Source of the DNA: JASGKO01 sp049840595
Lineage (GTDB): Bacteria > Verrucomicrobiota > Verrucomicrobiia > Chthoniobacterales > Chthoniobacteraceae
NCBI GenBank assembly: GCA_049840595.1
Contig: JASGKO010000008.1
Coordinates: forward strand, 186,001-250,000
Direction: 5' to 3'
Length of the DNA stretch: 64,000 nucleotides
In this document: piece after piece, positions 16,975 through 25,608 of the stretch
How positions within the stretch are numbered: position 1 is the first letter of the stretch
Layout of the letters: each line of letters starts with the position of its first letter
The notes under the pieces: generated by a model
What the model was told of the DNA's origin: nothing
The model's input: the letters and a program-made list of their open reading frames with translations, nothing else
Databases searched by the model: none
Translations under genes and position numbers: made by a program

Positions 16975-17546
16975 GCGACGCCTCCTTCCACAAAACGGCG
17001 GGCCTGCTGCCACAGCGCGGTCGAGTCCTCGCTGCTCGCCTGGATGTGGGCGAACTTGATCAAGTCACACTTTTCCAGAAATTGCCCGAGCAGCGTTTTC
17101 TCTTCACCGGAGAATTTTGGAGAATCGCCGATGCTGGCGAGAAACTCCGGCGACGTCTGGCGCGGAGCGCCCAGCTGATATTGCTGCAAGACGTAGGCCC
17201 GCAAAATATCGCAGACGGCGATGCTGAAGGCGTAGGGTTCCATCGTCGAAATCTGCGGGTGGATTTTCTCCAATTCCGCCAGGGCGATTTCCTTCGGGGT
17301 AGGCGGAATCGGCTGCGGACGATTTCTGTGCGCACTGATCATGATCCAGGCGATAATGCCCACTGCGGCAATGATGCCCCCCACAATCGCGGTGATTTCC
17401 CAGACCGGCATGGGCACGGCGACCGGGCCGATGAACGGCGGCGGGGTCTGGTCACCCTGTGCTGGCGGGGCCATTCGCAATTGGCCGAAGGCCGGGGAAA
17501 GAGGCAGCGCGAGCAGGAAAAGGAAAAATGGAAGCCGGTATTTCAT
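16971..17546 (-). CDS. DUF4381-like membrane protein of the Bat operon
   Basis: The 191-aa protein has a signal-like N-terminus (MKYRLPFFLFLLALPLSPAFG). A proline-rich stretch and one membrane helix follow (residues about 50-72, EITAIVGGIIAAVGIIAWIMI). The cytoplasmic domain contains PPTPKEIALAELEKI, as in DUF4381. Genes of this type sit between DUF58 and batA in many MoxR/Bat operons. Its role is unknown, but it is probably a small membrane component of the complex. It overlaps batA by four bases. Confidence 0.75.
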   Translation of the reverse strand: MKYRLPFFLFLLALPLSPAFGQLRMAPPAQGDQTPPPFIGPVAVPMPVWEITAIVGGIIAAVGIIAWIMISAHRNRPQPIPPTPKEIALAELEKIHPQISTMEPYAFSIAVCDILRAYVLQQYQLGAPRQTSPEFLASIGDSPKFSGEEKTLLGQFLEKCDLIKFAHIQASSEDSTALWQQARRFVEGGVA

Positions 17547-17600
17547 GCAACAATCTGGCGCCGCTCGCGCACGCGGAAGAAGTTCCTCAGGGCCGGTACG

Positions 17601-18443
17601 TCAGTCCTCATTGGTCCGGAGTGAAATGGCATCCACGCGGCGACGGCGAAACTCCTGCCGCCATTCGCTGCGGTGCTTTTCCACCGCTTCCACATATGCG
17701 GCGCGCACCGCTTTATCCGAAGTATTGATTTCCAGCAGTTGCCCCGTCTCCGCATCTTCCAGGCGCACCCGCCCGACATTGGGCAGCACCTCCTCGGCCG
17801 GGTCCACGATGGAGACGGCGATCAAATCGTGCCGCTTGGCGGTAATGGAAAGCGTCTTCGTGATCAGCGTCGTCTGGAAATCCGAGACCAGAAACGCCAC
17901 CGCCCGGCGGGTGACGACGCGGTTAAGGTATTCCAGCGCTTCCGTGGGATTGGTACCACGTCCCTTGGGTTCGAAGAAAAGCACGTCGCGAATCAATCGC
18001 AGCGTATGCATGCGCCCTTTGCGCGGCGCGATGAAGTGCTCGACGCGATCGGAGAAAAGCAACAGGCCCACCTTGTCGTTATTGCGAATGGCGCTGAAGG
18101 CCAGGAGCGCCGCCACCTCCGCGGCCATTTCGCGCTTGCTCTGGCTCACGCTGCCGAAGTTTCCGCTCGCGCTCACATCCACGATGAGCATCACGGTCAT
18201 CTCGCGTTCTTCGGTGAATTTCTTCACAAACGCATCTCCATGCGCCTCGCCGAGCCGGGCGGTAACGTTCCAGTCAATCGCCCGCACTTCGTCGCCGGGC
18301 TGGTATTCGCGCACTTCCTCGAAGTTCATCCCGCGCCCTTTGAAGACGCTGCGGAACTGCCCCGCAAAGGCGGCATTCACCATCCCGCGCGTCTTGATCT
18401 CCAGACGACGGATCTTTTTGAGAATGTCTTTGGCGTCACTCAT
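17601..18443 (-). CDS. DUF58 vWA-like protein
   Basis: The 280-aa protein carries the DUF58 signature: RGMNFEEVREYQPGDEVRAIDWNVTAR near the N-terminus, followed by a vWA-like fold with the MIDAS-type motif VDVSAS (LIVDVSASGNFG). It has no membrane helix. DUF58 proteins are encoded next to MoxR ATPases and are presumed MoxR clients. I placed the start at ATG 18443 (MSDAKDILKKIRRL). The extra upstream residues of the open frame fall in a repeat-containing intergenic region. Confidence 0.9.
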   Translation of the reverse strand: MSDAKDILKKIRRLEIKTRGMVNAAFAGQFRSVFKGRGMNFEEVREYQPGDEVRAIDWNVTARLGEAHGDAFVKKFTEEREMTVMLIVDVSASGNFGSVSQSKREMAAEVAALLAFSAIRNNDKVGLLLFSDRVEHFIAPRKGRMHTLRLIRDVLFFEPKGRGTNPTEALEYLNRVVTRRAVAFLVSDFQTTLITKTLSITAKRHDLIAVSIVDPAEEVLPNVGRVRLEDAETGQLLEINTSDKAVRAAYVEAVEKHRSEWRQEFRRRRVDAISLRTNED

Positions 18444-18468
18444 TTCATGCTTCTCCTCCAACCGCACT

Positions 18469-18506
18469 GTCATCCCTCGACTACGCTTCGCTTCGCTCGG
18501 GATGAC
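18469..18506. repeat. Palindromic intergenic repeat GTCATCCC...GGGATGAC
   Basis: GTCATCCC (18469-18476) and its exact complement GGGATGAC (18499-18506) flank a TCGACTACGCTTCGCTTCGCTC core between moxR and the DUF58 gene. Related copies lie at 53521-53573 and 53642-53668. It may act as a REP-like hairpin in the transcript. Confidence 0.65.
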
Positions 18507-18537
18507 GCCGTTTTGTGGGTGCTTTCATTAGTGCCTT

Positions 18538-19524
18538 TTACGGAACCGGCAGTCCTCCAAGAATCTTCCCAACCACTTGCTCGCTCGTAATCTCCTCCGC
18601 TTCCGCTTCGTAGCTCACCATGATGCGGTGACGGAGGACGTCGTAGCCGATGGTTTTTACATCCTGCGGGGTGACATATCCACGACCCTGCAAAAACGCA
18701 TTGGCTTTTGCGGCCAGGGTGAGGGCGATCGTGGCGCGCGGAGAGGCGCCACAGCGGATCATGCCGTCGAGACCGAGTTTGTATTTGCCGGGTTCGCGGG
18801 TCGCCCAGACCACATCCACAATGTAGTCCTTCACGCGGTCGTCCACGTAGATTTCATTCACCACGCCGCGCGCGGTGACGATATCCTGCGATTGCACTAC
18901 GGCTTGCACATCGAGACGCGGAGCGGAGGTGCCCATGCGGTCGAGAATCTGGCGCTCTTCGCCACGGGTGGGATAGCCGACCTTGAGCTTGAACAGAAAA
19001 CGATCCACCTGTGCTTCGGGAAGATTATACGTGCCTTCCTGCTCGATCGGATTCTGCGTGGCGAGCACGAGGAACGGATCGGGCAGGGGATAGGTGGTGT
19101 CACCGAGCGTGACCTGGCGCTCCTGCATGGCTTCAAGCAGCGCGCTCTGCACTTTGGCTGGGGCGCGGTTGATTTCGTCGGCGAGGATGAGATTCGAGAA
19201 AAGCGGGCCCTGCTTGGTGACGAACTCGCCGGTGCGCGGATTGTAGATGAGCGTGCCAATCAAGTCGGCTGGCAGCAGATCGGGCGTAAACTGGATGCGG
19301 GAGAAGCCGGTTTGCACGGCTGAGGCCAGAGTCCGGACGGTCAGCGTCTTGGCCAGCCCTGGCACGCCTTCCAGCAGCACGTGGCCATTGGTCAGCAAGC
19401 CCATCAGCAGGCCATCAATCAGATATTTCTGGCCGACGACCACCCGGGCCATCTGCTCCTGCAACGGGGCCACCCAATGGGCGGCGCGTTTCACTTGTTC
19501 GGTAATCTCCTGCGTCGTGCTCAT
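18538..19524 (-). CDS. moxR: MoxR family AAA+ ATPase
   Basis: This 328-aa AAA_3 ATPase has Walker A GVPGLAKT, Walker B LILADEINRAP, the sensor region ATQNPIEQEGTYNLPEAQ and a C-terminal AAA lid. MoxR proteins act as chaperone-like remodelers of vWA-domain partners, here DUF58, BatA and BatB. It is the first gene of the minus-strand operon that runs to 10394. The ATG at 19524 (MSTTQEITEQVKRA) is chosen over an upstream open extension with no conserved sequence. Confidence 0.95.
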   Translation of the reverse strand: MSTTQEITEQVKRAAHWVAPLQEQMARVVVGQKYLIDGLLMGLLTNGHVLLEGVPGLAKTLTVRTLASAVQTGFSRIQFTPDLLPADLIGTLIYNPRTGEFVTKQGPLFSNLILADEINRAPAKVQSALLEAMQERQVTLGDTTYPLPDPFLVLATQNPIEQEGTYNLPEAQVDRFLFKLKVGYPTRGEERQILDRMGTSAPRLDVQAVVQSQDIVTARGVVNEIYVDDRVKDYIVDVVWATREPGKYKLGLDGMIRCGASPRATIALTLAAKANAFLQGRGYVTPQDVKTIGYDVLRHRIMVSYEAEAEEITSEQVVGKILGGLPVP

Positions 19525-19717
19525 GATGCTTAAAATGTGGGGATGAAATCGGTTACATACAGACACCGCTACCGCGATTTCGTTCGATTGCGCGGGACGG
19601 GAATTGCGCCCGGAGCATCGTGGCTTGTAAAGAATTTTTCCCAGTGCCGGGGAGTGATTCACGAAAAATTAACGAACGACTTGCAAAGTGTCGCTGCGCT
19701 TTTATTTTTTCGGCGTA

Positions 19718-19789
19718 ATGGCAAAGCGACTTACCAGCCGACTTATCCCGCTCCTCGAGCTTCTCGCTCGTGGAGCTGATCGCGTGTAA
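19718..19789 (+). CDS. Putative leucine-rich leader peptide (leuL-like, 23 aa)
   Basis: A short ORF in the leuA upstream region reads MAKRLTSRLIPLLELLARGADRV. Six of 23 codons are Leu (CTT or CTC), including two adjacent Leu-Leu pairs in PLLELL. Ribosome stalling at such codons is the basis of leader-peptide attenuation of leucine biosynthesis in other bacteria. A perfect hairpin lies inside the ORF, and a second hairpin with a nearby T-rich stretch follows the stop. No strong Shine-Dalgarno sequence is visible. Composition and position support the call, not homology. Confidence 0.5.
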   Translation: MAKRLTSRLIPLLELLARGADRV

Positions 19790-19846
19790 CGCGGCTGGCT
19801 GCTCCCGGTGGAGGTGGCCTTTCGCCGCCGACTTTTAATAATTCTT
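19750..19846 (+). promoter_or_regulatory. Candidate leuA attenuator hairpins
   Basis: Hairpin 1 (19750-19776) is GCTCC-t-CGAGC, loop TTCTC, GCTCG-t-GGAGC, within the leader ORF. Hairpin 2 (19813-19829) is GGTGGC, loop CTTTC, GCCGCC, followed by GACTTTTAATAATTCTTT. GCGGC just after the leader stop (19791-19795) can pair instead with GCCGC (19824-19828) of hairpin 2, giving a possible antiterminator. This accounts for much of the 407-bp stretch between moxR and leuA. I see nothing else there. Confidence 0.45.
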
Positions 19847-19931
19847 TCCACCAAAAGAAATCCCGTTTGAAATTCCAATTTATTGCCGACGTGTGCCAAG
19901 ATGCCTCTCGGCTTAACTCCTTTGTCAGGTT

Positions 19932-21623
19932 ATGATTATCCCTTCTTCCCAAAAGTATCGTCCCTTTCCTCCGGTGAATTTGCCGGATCGCCAGTGGCCC
20001 AGCCAGGTGATGACGAAAGCGCCGATATGGTGCAGCGTCGATTTGCGCGATGGCAACCAGGCCCTCGCCGTGCCAATGAACGTATCGCAAAAGCTGGAGC
20101 TCTTCGATGCGCTGGTGAAATGCGGTTTCAAGGAAATCGAGGTCGGTTTTCCCTCGGCGTCGAATACCGAATTCGAGTTCAACCGCCGGTTGATCGAGGA
20201 GGGCCGCATTCCTGATGACGTGACCATTCAAGTGCTGGTCCAGGCCCGCGAGGACTTGATCGAGCGCACCGTCGAATCGCTTGTCGGTGCAAAGAATGCG
20301 ATCATTCACTTGTATAACAGCACGTCGCCGGCCCAGCGCCGTATCGTTTTCGGCCTGGAAAAGTCGGAGATCGTAAACATCGCAAAGCGCGGCACGCAGT
20401 GGATCAAGGATCGGCTGCCGCGCCTGGCGGGCACAAATGTCACCTTCCAGTATTCACCGGAAAGCTTTTCGGCGACGGAGGTGGAGTTTGCAGTCGAGAT
20501 TTGCCAGGCCGTGATGGATGTGTGGCAGCCGACGCCGGAGAAAAAGATGATCCTGAACCTGCCCGATACGGTGGAGGTTGCGATGCCGAACGTCTATGCC
20601 GACCAGATCGAGTGGTTCGGTCGTCACTTGAAAAATCGCGAGAGCGTGATCATCAGCCTGCACACGCACAATGACCGTGGCACCGGCGTGGCTGCGACCG
20701 AGCTGGGCTTGCTGGCTGGGGCGGAGCGCGTGGAGGGCACGCTCTTTGGCAATGGTGAGCGCACGGGCAACCTGGACATCGTGACCGTGGCCTTGAATCT
20801 CTACATGCACGGTATTGATCCGAAGCTCGATTTCTCCAGCTTGAACAAGCTGGTGGAAATCTACGAGCGCTGCACCGGGATGACGGTGCCTGCCCGCCAG
20901 CCGTATGCGGGTGAGTTGGTCTTTACCGCCTTCAGCGGTTCGCACCAGGATGCGATCAAGAAAGGTCTCGGTGCGTGGAAGAAATCGCAGGAAAGCGGCG
21001 AGCCGGTCATTTGGGACATCCCGTATTTGACGATCGACCCCGATGATCTGGGCCGCCATTACCGGGAAGTGATCCGTGTGAACAGCCAGTCGGGCAAGGG
21101 CGGCGTGGCCTATTTGCTGGAGAGCGAGTTTGGCATCACACTGCCGAAGGACATGCAACGCGAGTTCGGCCCCATCGCCAACGACGAGGTGGACCATCTC
21201 GGGCGCGAAGTCACGGCGGCGGAATTGCGCGATATTTTCTGGAAGGAGTACATCGAGCGCGCCGAGCCGTATGCGCTGGGCCATTTCCATGCCGATGGCA
21301 CCCGCGGTCAAATGCGCTGCCGCGCCACCGCGCTGCAAAACGGGGCGGAGATCGCGCTCACCGGCGATGGCAACGGCCCGATTGCCGCTTTCGTGAATGC
21401 CTTGCAAAAAGCAGGCGCCCCGGCCTTCGAAGTCTCCTATTACTCCGAGCACGCCCTGAGTAGTGGCGCGGAGGCAAGTGCGATTGCCTATATCCAGATC
21501 AAACTGCCCTCAGCCACTGCAGGCAAGTCACGCTCCGTCTGGGGTGCGGGCATCGATACCAGCATCGAGCTGGCCTCGATCAAGGCCGTGGTGAGTGCGC
21601 TCAATCGGTCGCTGAAAGCATAG
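19932..21623 (+). CDS. leuA: 2-isopropylmalate synthase
   Basis: This 563-aa protein condenses acetyl-CoA with 2-ketoisovalerate, the first committed step of leucine synthesis. The HMGL-like TIM-barrel (residues about 30-310) carries the metal/substrate motif WCSVDLRDGNQAL and the metal-binding HTHNDRGT. NGERTGNLD and the conserved FSGSHQDAIKKG segment identify the longer LeuA type found in yeast and many bacteria. A C-terminal LeuA_dimer/allosteric domain (about 430-560) would mediate leucine feedback. The start at ATG 19932 lies three bases after an AGG. Leader peptide and hairpins upstream suggest transcriptional control by leucine. Confidence 0.96.
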   Translation: MIIPSSQKYRPFPPVNLPDRQWPSQVMTKAPIWCSVDLRDGNQALAVPMNVSQKLELFDALVKCGFKEIEVGFPSASNTEFEFNRRLIEEGRIPDDVTIQVLVQAREDLIERTVESLVGAKNAIIHLYNSTSPAQRRIVFGLEKSEIVNIAKRGTQWIKDRLPRLAGTNVTFQYSPESFSATEVEFAVEICQAVMDVWQPTPEKKMILNLPDTVEVAMPNVYADQIEWFGRHLKNRESVIISLHTHNDRGTGVAATELGLLAGAERVEGTLFGNGERTGNLDIVTVALNLYMHGIDPKLDFSSLNKLVEIYERCTGMTVPARQPYAGELVFTAFSGSHQDAIKKGLGAWKKSQESGEPVIWDIPYLTIDPDDLGRHYREVIRVNSQSGKGGVAYLLESEFGITLPKDMQREFGPIANDEVDHLGREVTAAELRDIFWKEYIERAEPYALGHFHADGTRGQMRCRATALQNGAEIALTGDGNGPIAAFVNALQKAGAPAFEVSYYSEHALSSGAEASAIAYIQIKLPSATAGKSRSVWGAGIDTSIELASIKAVVSALNRSLKA

Positions 21624-21643
21624 GTGATTTATATTTTATTTGT

Positions 21644-21678
21644 CATGCGGGGTGGTTTGTTGATAGCCACCCCGCATG
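21644..21678 (+). promoter_or_regulatory. Perfect 12-bp hairpin that includes the next gene's start codon
   Basis: CATGCGGGGTGG (21644-21655) pairs exactly with CCACCCCGCATG (21667-21678) around an 11-nt loop. The ATG of the downstream lipoprotein gene (21676-21678) is the last three bases of the stem. No T-run follows on either strand, so it is not an obvious intrinsic terminator. It may occlude translation initiation or stabilise the leuA transcript end. Confidence 0.6.
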
Positions 21679-22380
21679 TCTAAAGGGTTTTCTGCGGTTG
21701 CAATTCTGGTATCGGTTCTGGCGTTGGTTTCTTTGACCGGTTGTGTGCAAACCACTTCCTTGTCCAAGGTCAATCGAGCTAAATACGGCAGGGTTTCGTT
21801 TGCGCCCAACGTGGAAATGCCAGGAAAATATTCGTACACCGATGCGACAATCACCGGCACGAGAACAGCGGCTATCCCGCTGGGGGTTTTGGGCGTTCTG
21901 GCAGCTCAAGCAACGGTGGTCGCCGCAGAAGAGAAGGCGGGGCGGAGCCACGTTCAGGGCGTCATTGAGCGGAGTAAAATCGATGTTCCTCGTCTGCTCA
22001 ACGAGCGTTTTCAAAAAGCGATTCTCGCTCTGCCGGGATTTGCTTCCGAGGCACAATCACCGCAGGCCACCTTTCATCTCAGCGTTTGGGATTGGGGTTT
22101 TGCCTCCGGTGGTTCGGGAAAGTTGGCTGCCTGTCTCACTTTGCAAGGAACTCTCATTGGAAGTGGTGGTGAAACGATTTGGCGAAAAGGTGCCTTAACC
22201 GTGAGCAGTATTGTCGGGACGCCGGAGGAGTTTCAGAGGGATGGCACCCTTTATACCCGATCGTTTGACCAAGTCGTCACCACCGCGATCAATCAACTCA
22301 CCACGGATCTACCTCCTGTCTCAAATCCGAATCCAGAAAAGCCTCAGGATAAGTCTTCTTCGACGGACTCCACCTGGTAA
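21676..22380 (+). CDS. Lipoprotein of unknown function
   Basis: The 234-aa protein has a lipoprotein signal peptide with lipobox SLTGC (Cys23). The mature region has no motif I recognise: a beta-rich part (KYGRVSFAPNVEMPGKYSY), a hydrophobic stretch IPLGVLGVLAAQATVVAAEEKAG near residues 67-90, and a conserved-looking FHLSVWDWGFASG core. The tail is Ser/Pro/Asp-rich. It resembles proteins that report on lipoprotein-dependent envelope assembly only in general layout. The start codon lies in a strong hairpin and no Shine-Dalgarno is visible, so expression may be low or conditional. Confidence 0.6.
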   Translation: MSKGFSAVAILVSVLALVSLTGCVQTTSLSKVNRAKYGRVSFAPNVEMPGKYSYTDATITGTRTAAIPLGVLGVLAAQATVVAAEEKAGRSHVQGVIERSKIDVPRLLNERFQKAILALPGFASEAQSPQATFHLSVWDWGFASGGSGKLAACLTLQGTLIGSGGETIWRKGALTVSSIVGTPEEFQRDGTLYTRSFDQVVTTAINQLTTDLPPVSNPNPEKPQDKSSSTDSTW

Positions 22381-22424
22381 GCGAAATGATAAGGTGACTG
22401 AAGCGACGCCGCTTTAAATGCACG

Positions 22425-22961
22425 TCATTCGGAGGGATGAATGACCCGCAGAAAAGTGGTCGCGATGCCATCGCCGAGATGATGGGTTTGCACCCGGGAG
22501 CGACCATCTTGTAACGCTTCGCGACAGGCATCCCAGAGTCGGCCCATTTCGGTTCGATCACGCTCCAACCCACGCCAGCGCCCGGTTTCATCGATCAGGG
22601 CGAGGGTGCGGAGTTTTTGGCGATGATCGCCGCCCATTTCAAAAACGCTGACCACGACGAGAGCCTGCTTTTCCTGCTGGGCGGCTGCCAGCACTTGCAG
22701 GAAGTGAGGATTGGCTTTCTCCGCCAGGATTTTCACCGGCCCCGAGTCGGTTTCGAGGGTGAGTAATTTTGGGCTGTCGCTCGCCAGTGTTTTCCGGACG
22801 GCGTCTGCTACTTCCTTCGGAAAACTTCCCGCACCGATCAATCGCTCGCTTTCCCCTGAGGCCCGGTAAAGCATCATCGCGCCCGGCTCGCCGTGCGTAG
22901 CTCGGACGATGGTGGCCAGTCCGGTTGAAGCGTCAGGAGTCATTTTTGCCGCCTCCAGCAT
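22425..22961 (-). CDS. Conserved-looking hypothetical protein
   Basis: The 178-aa soluble protein has no signal peptide or membrane helix. Its start at ATG 22961 has AGGA five bases upstream and lies 6 bp after the chitosanase gene, so the two are probably co-transcribed. The sequence includes a GAGSFPKEVADAVRKTLA stretch and a hydrophobic ALVVVSVFEMGGDHRQKLRTLAL strand-helix region. I do not recognise a family. Convergent with the lipoprotein gene at 21676-22380. Confidence 0.6.
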   Translation of the reverse strand: MLEAAKMTPDASTGLATIVRATHGEPGAMMLYRASGESERLIGAGSFPKEVADAVRKTLASDSPKLLTLETDSGPVKILAEKANPHFLQVLAAAQQEKQALVVVSVFEMGGDHRQKLRTLALIDETGRWRGLERDRTEMGRLWDACREALQDGRSRVQTHHLGDGIATTFLRVIHPSE

Positions 22962-22967
22962 GGCGTC

Positions 22968-24317
22968 CTAGGGTTGAGGTGCTGTCGGAGAGGGCGAAAC
23001 GGATGCGCTCGGAACTGGTGAGGCGGAAGACGCCGGAGTCGCAGTGGAAACAGGCGAGGGGCTCGCGGTAGCGGATGGCGTGGGAGTCGGCGTGGGCTTG
23101 GTGAGGTCAGTCCAGTGCACCAGTTCGCCTTGATAGCCGCCGATGTCCTTGAGCAGTTGCTGGCAGCGCTCGTACCAGTGATCGAGATTGGGTGGCCCGG
23201 GTGGTTTGTCGGCCGTGCCCGGGAACACAAAGTAGCTGGCCTTCAACTCATCCACGGGCCGGTTGTACGGCGTAGCTCTGGAAGTGATTTCCTTGGCGAT
23301 GCGCAGCGATGCCTCGCCCACCTTGTAGGTTGGCCCCACGTCTCCGACGATTGAAGGATACAATTTGTCCCCGACCACGATCACGCAAAAGTCGCCGAGC
23401 TTCGGCGCAAAGGGGCCGGCATCCTTGAACAGTGGCCCCGGCAGCACAATGAACGGGTCGGTGGTCGAAATGAGATAGCTGTAGCGCTTCAATTCATCCA
23501 CCTCCGCCTTTAAGCGAGGCAGGTTGGTTTGAATTTGCTGAATCTGCGCCGGGGAGGTGCCGGGCGAGGAAAGTTGGACCAGCGCTTTCTGCAATCGATC
23601 CACGCGACCGGCGAGAAAGGGATTGGGAGTCGTCGTCTGCTTGGGCCACTTGTAGCTGGTCGTGGGTTCGAAGTTGGCCGAGCTGCCATCGGTTACGGGC
23701 TGGCGATCGCTGTCGGAGCCATCCATCACCACATCCATATCGGCCTGCAATAGCACGACCGCGCGTCCGCTCTTGGCATCGCGCATGTTTAGCAGCGTCT
23801 CGCAGTCAAAGAAGTTGTGCCGCGAGATGAGCTGGTCGAGTCGCACCAGGTCGTGGTTGATGGTCGCCACTTTGCGGGCATAGAGATCGTCGTAAAAGGG
23901 CGAAACCTGCGCGGTATCGAGCAACGCCGAAAGACCGGGTAAAAGCTGGGGCAGGGCCGGGGTAAGCACCGAGAGTTCTTGCAAGCTGGAATGCGCTCGC
24001 GGAACTTTGACGGTCACTTTCAAGTCCACCGTGTAGCTGGAGGGGGTATCGCGCTCGATGGTTGCGGAGGAGCCGAAATCCGCTTGCACGGTGGCATGCA
24101 CTTCCGGGCCGTTAAAAAGCTTGCCCGTCTCCATGCGCTTGGAAGGGACATAAATCGGCGTGGGAGTGGGGATCGGCGTCGGAGTAGGGACGGGCGTTGG
24201 GACCGGAGTCGGCGTCGGGTTTTCGGTAGGTTCCGGTGCCCGCTCGCAGCCGGAAACGATCGCCAGCACGCAGGCCGCTAGTCCCATTCTGGCAAAGATG
24301 GCCCTCACGATTTGCAA
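22968..24317 (-). CDS. Lipoprotein with GH75-like chitosanase domain
   Basis: The 449-aa protein has lipobox IVSGC (Cys24). A Pro/Thr-rich tether follows (residues about 30-55, PTPVPTPVPTPTPIPTPTP). The large catalytic region includes QADMDVVMDGSDSDR, SYKWPKQTTTPNPF, LGDFCVIVVGDKLYPSIVGDVGP and VGEASLRIAKEI. These match the pattern of glycoside hydrolase family 75, where Asp residues in the first and a later motif are catalytic. A second Pro/Thr/Ser-rich tail ends the protein. It would act on chitosan-like polymers at the outer membrane. GH75 is best known from fungi and actinomycetes. Confidence 0.72.
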   Translation of the reverse strand: MQIVRAIFARMGLAACVLAIVSGCERAPEPTENPTPTPVPTPVPTPTPIPTPTPIYVPSKRMETGKLFNGPEVHATVQADFGSSATIERDTPSSYTVDLKVTVKVPRAHSSLQELSVLTPALPQLLPGLSALLDTAQVSPFYDDLYARKVATINHDLVRLDQLISRHNFFDCETLLNMRDAKSGRAVVLLQADMDVVMDGSDSDRQPVTDGSSANFEPTTSYKWPKQTTTPNPFLAGRVDRLQKALVQLSSPGTSPAQIQQIQTNLPRLKAEVDELKRYSYLISTTDPFIVLPGPLFKDAGPFAPKLGDFCVIVVGDKLYPSIVGDVGPTYKVGEASLRIAKEITSRATPYNRPVDELKASYFVFPGTADKPPGPPNLDHWYERCQQLLKDIGGYQGELVHWTDLTKPTPTPTPSATASPSPVSTATPASSASPVPSASVSPSPTAPQP

Positions 24318-24321
24318 CCGC

Positions 24322-24642
24322 TTAGCGGTGGTACCAGCAGAGGAGGGTTAACACCAGGGAGATAAGTCCCAGCACGGAGGAACTCACGATGTGCGGCTTG
24401 AACTCCTTGTGCAACAGCTTCGGCAGGAACTGGCCCACCAGCAGCACCGACACCACCAGGCCGATTCCGAGACCGAGGTTCAAATTATCCAGCAACACGA
24501 AATGAGCCGCAATCAACAGCAGGCCACAGATCCCGCCCGCGACCAGAGAGGCGACGCTCTTTGCTTTGAGAAAGCCCATCAGGCCGCCAATTGCGGTCAA
24601 CAGGCCGAATACGAGGTAAAACCACTTGGTAAGCTCGATCAT
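24322..24642 (-). CDS. TMEM14-family small membrane protein
   Basis: The 106-aa protein has four hydrophobic segments and the TMEM14-like block GGLMGFLKAKSVASLVAGG near residues 18-37. A second motif, LGIGLVVSVLLVGQF, occupies the middle. TMEM14 proteins are small four-helix membrane proteins of unclear transport role in bacteria. The gene lies 4 bp upstream of the chitosanase gene on the same strand and probably forms an operon with it. Confidence 0.75.
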   Translation of the reverse strand: MIELTKWFYLVFGLLTAIGGLMGFLKAKSVASLVAGGICGLLLIAAHFVLLDNLNLGLGIGLVVSVLLVGQFLPKLLHKEFKPHIVSSSVLGLISLVLTLLCWYHR

Positions 24643-24710
24643 AAATTTGCGGGGACTTTAGAACCCTGCGCGCCGGTCGGCAACCTTTCTGCGCGACCAT
24701 GTTTTGGCGC

Positions 24711-25524
24711 TTAGTCCTTGTGAAACCATTCCTTCGGGCGGCGATTGAGAATCAGGCGCAAGAGCACCATGGGAACCGCCGCGGTGAGAATCATCGTGAT
24801 GGCCATCAACCAGCCCGGGATGATCCGGGCGCGATCCTGGACCACCGCGCGCAGTCCATCGGCCACCACCTGCTCAGGAGCTCACCAGAAAGAGCTCGGG
24901 CACCGGCATCGGCTGGTCGGGGTTGCGCATCGCCACCGCGCCAAATTCGGTCTTTACCGGGCCGGGGCACAAGGCGGTTACGGACACGCCAGTGCCGCGC
25001 AGTTCTGCGCGCAATGCCTCGGAGAAACTGGTTACATATGCTTTCGAGGCCGCATAGACCGCTGTATCGGGCAGCGGTAACAGGCTGGCAATCGAACTCA
25101 CGTTGAGAATCGCCGCCACGGGATACTCGCGCAGCATGGGCAGTAGTGCGTGAGTGAGCTTGGTCAGCGACTTGATATTGACCTCAAGCATCTGCCGCAC
25201 ATCCTCCCACTGGCTGTCGATAAAAGGGCCGTAATCGCCGCGGCCCGCATTGTTCACGAGGAAATTGATCCGCAACCCGGCATCCTTGAGCCATTGTACG
25301 AACTCGGACACCTTATGCTCATCGGCCAAATCGGCTCCATAGATGAATACCTGCAAATCGGGATTTTCCGCCTCCAATTCCTGTTTCAGAGATTCCAGCC
25401 GCTCCACGCGGCGCGCGGTGAGAATCAGGCGGCCCGCATAAGGGGCCAGTTGACGGGCAAACTCGGTTCCCAAACCGGACGAAGCGCCCGTGACCAGTGC
25501 AGTGCAGCCGTCGTAGAAGTGCAT
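24711..25524 (-). pseudogene. Short-chain dehydrogenase/reductase with one frameshift
   Basis: Residues 1-216 form an SDR with NAD(P) motif VTGASSGLG, NNAG, the catalytic Ser in NVSSIAS and the YAASK active-site tetrad. The frame then hits a stop at 24874-24876. The next frame continues with EQVVADGLRAVVQDRARI, a membrane-spanning segment and RRPKEWFHKD, ending at TAA 24711. This is the expected C-terminal tail of long SDRs with a hydrophobic anchor. One extra T in the CTCC-T-GAGCAG junction near 24877 explains the break. It is either a sequencing error or a recent mutation. The start is at ATG 25524. Confidence 0.75.
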
Positions 25525-25608
25525 GCGGCCAATCTTTCGCTCATTACGCCGGGAGTCGAGCGGTTTGTTTGGGTGCGGGAAATTTTTTGAGAGGCTGGGG
25601 GAGTTTGC

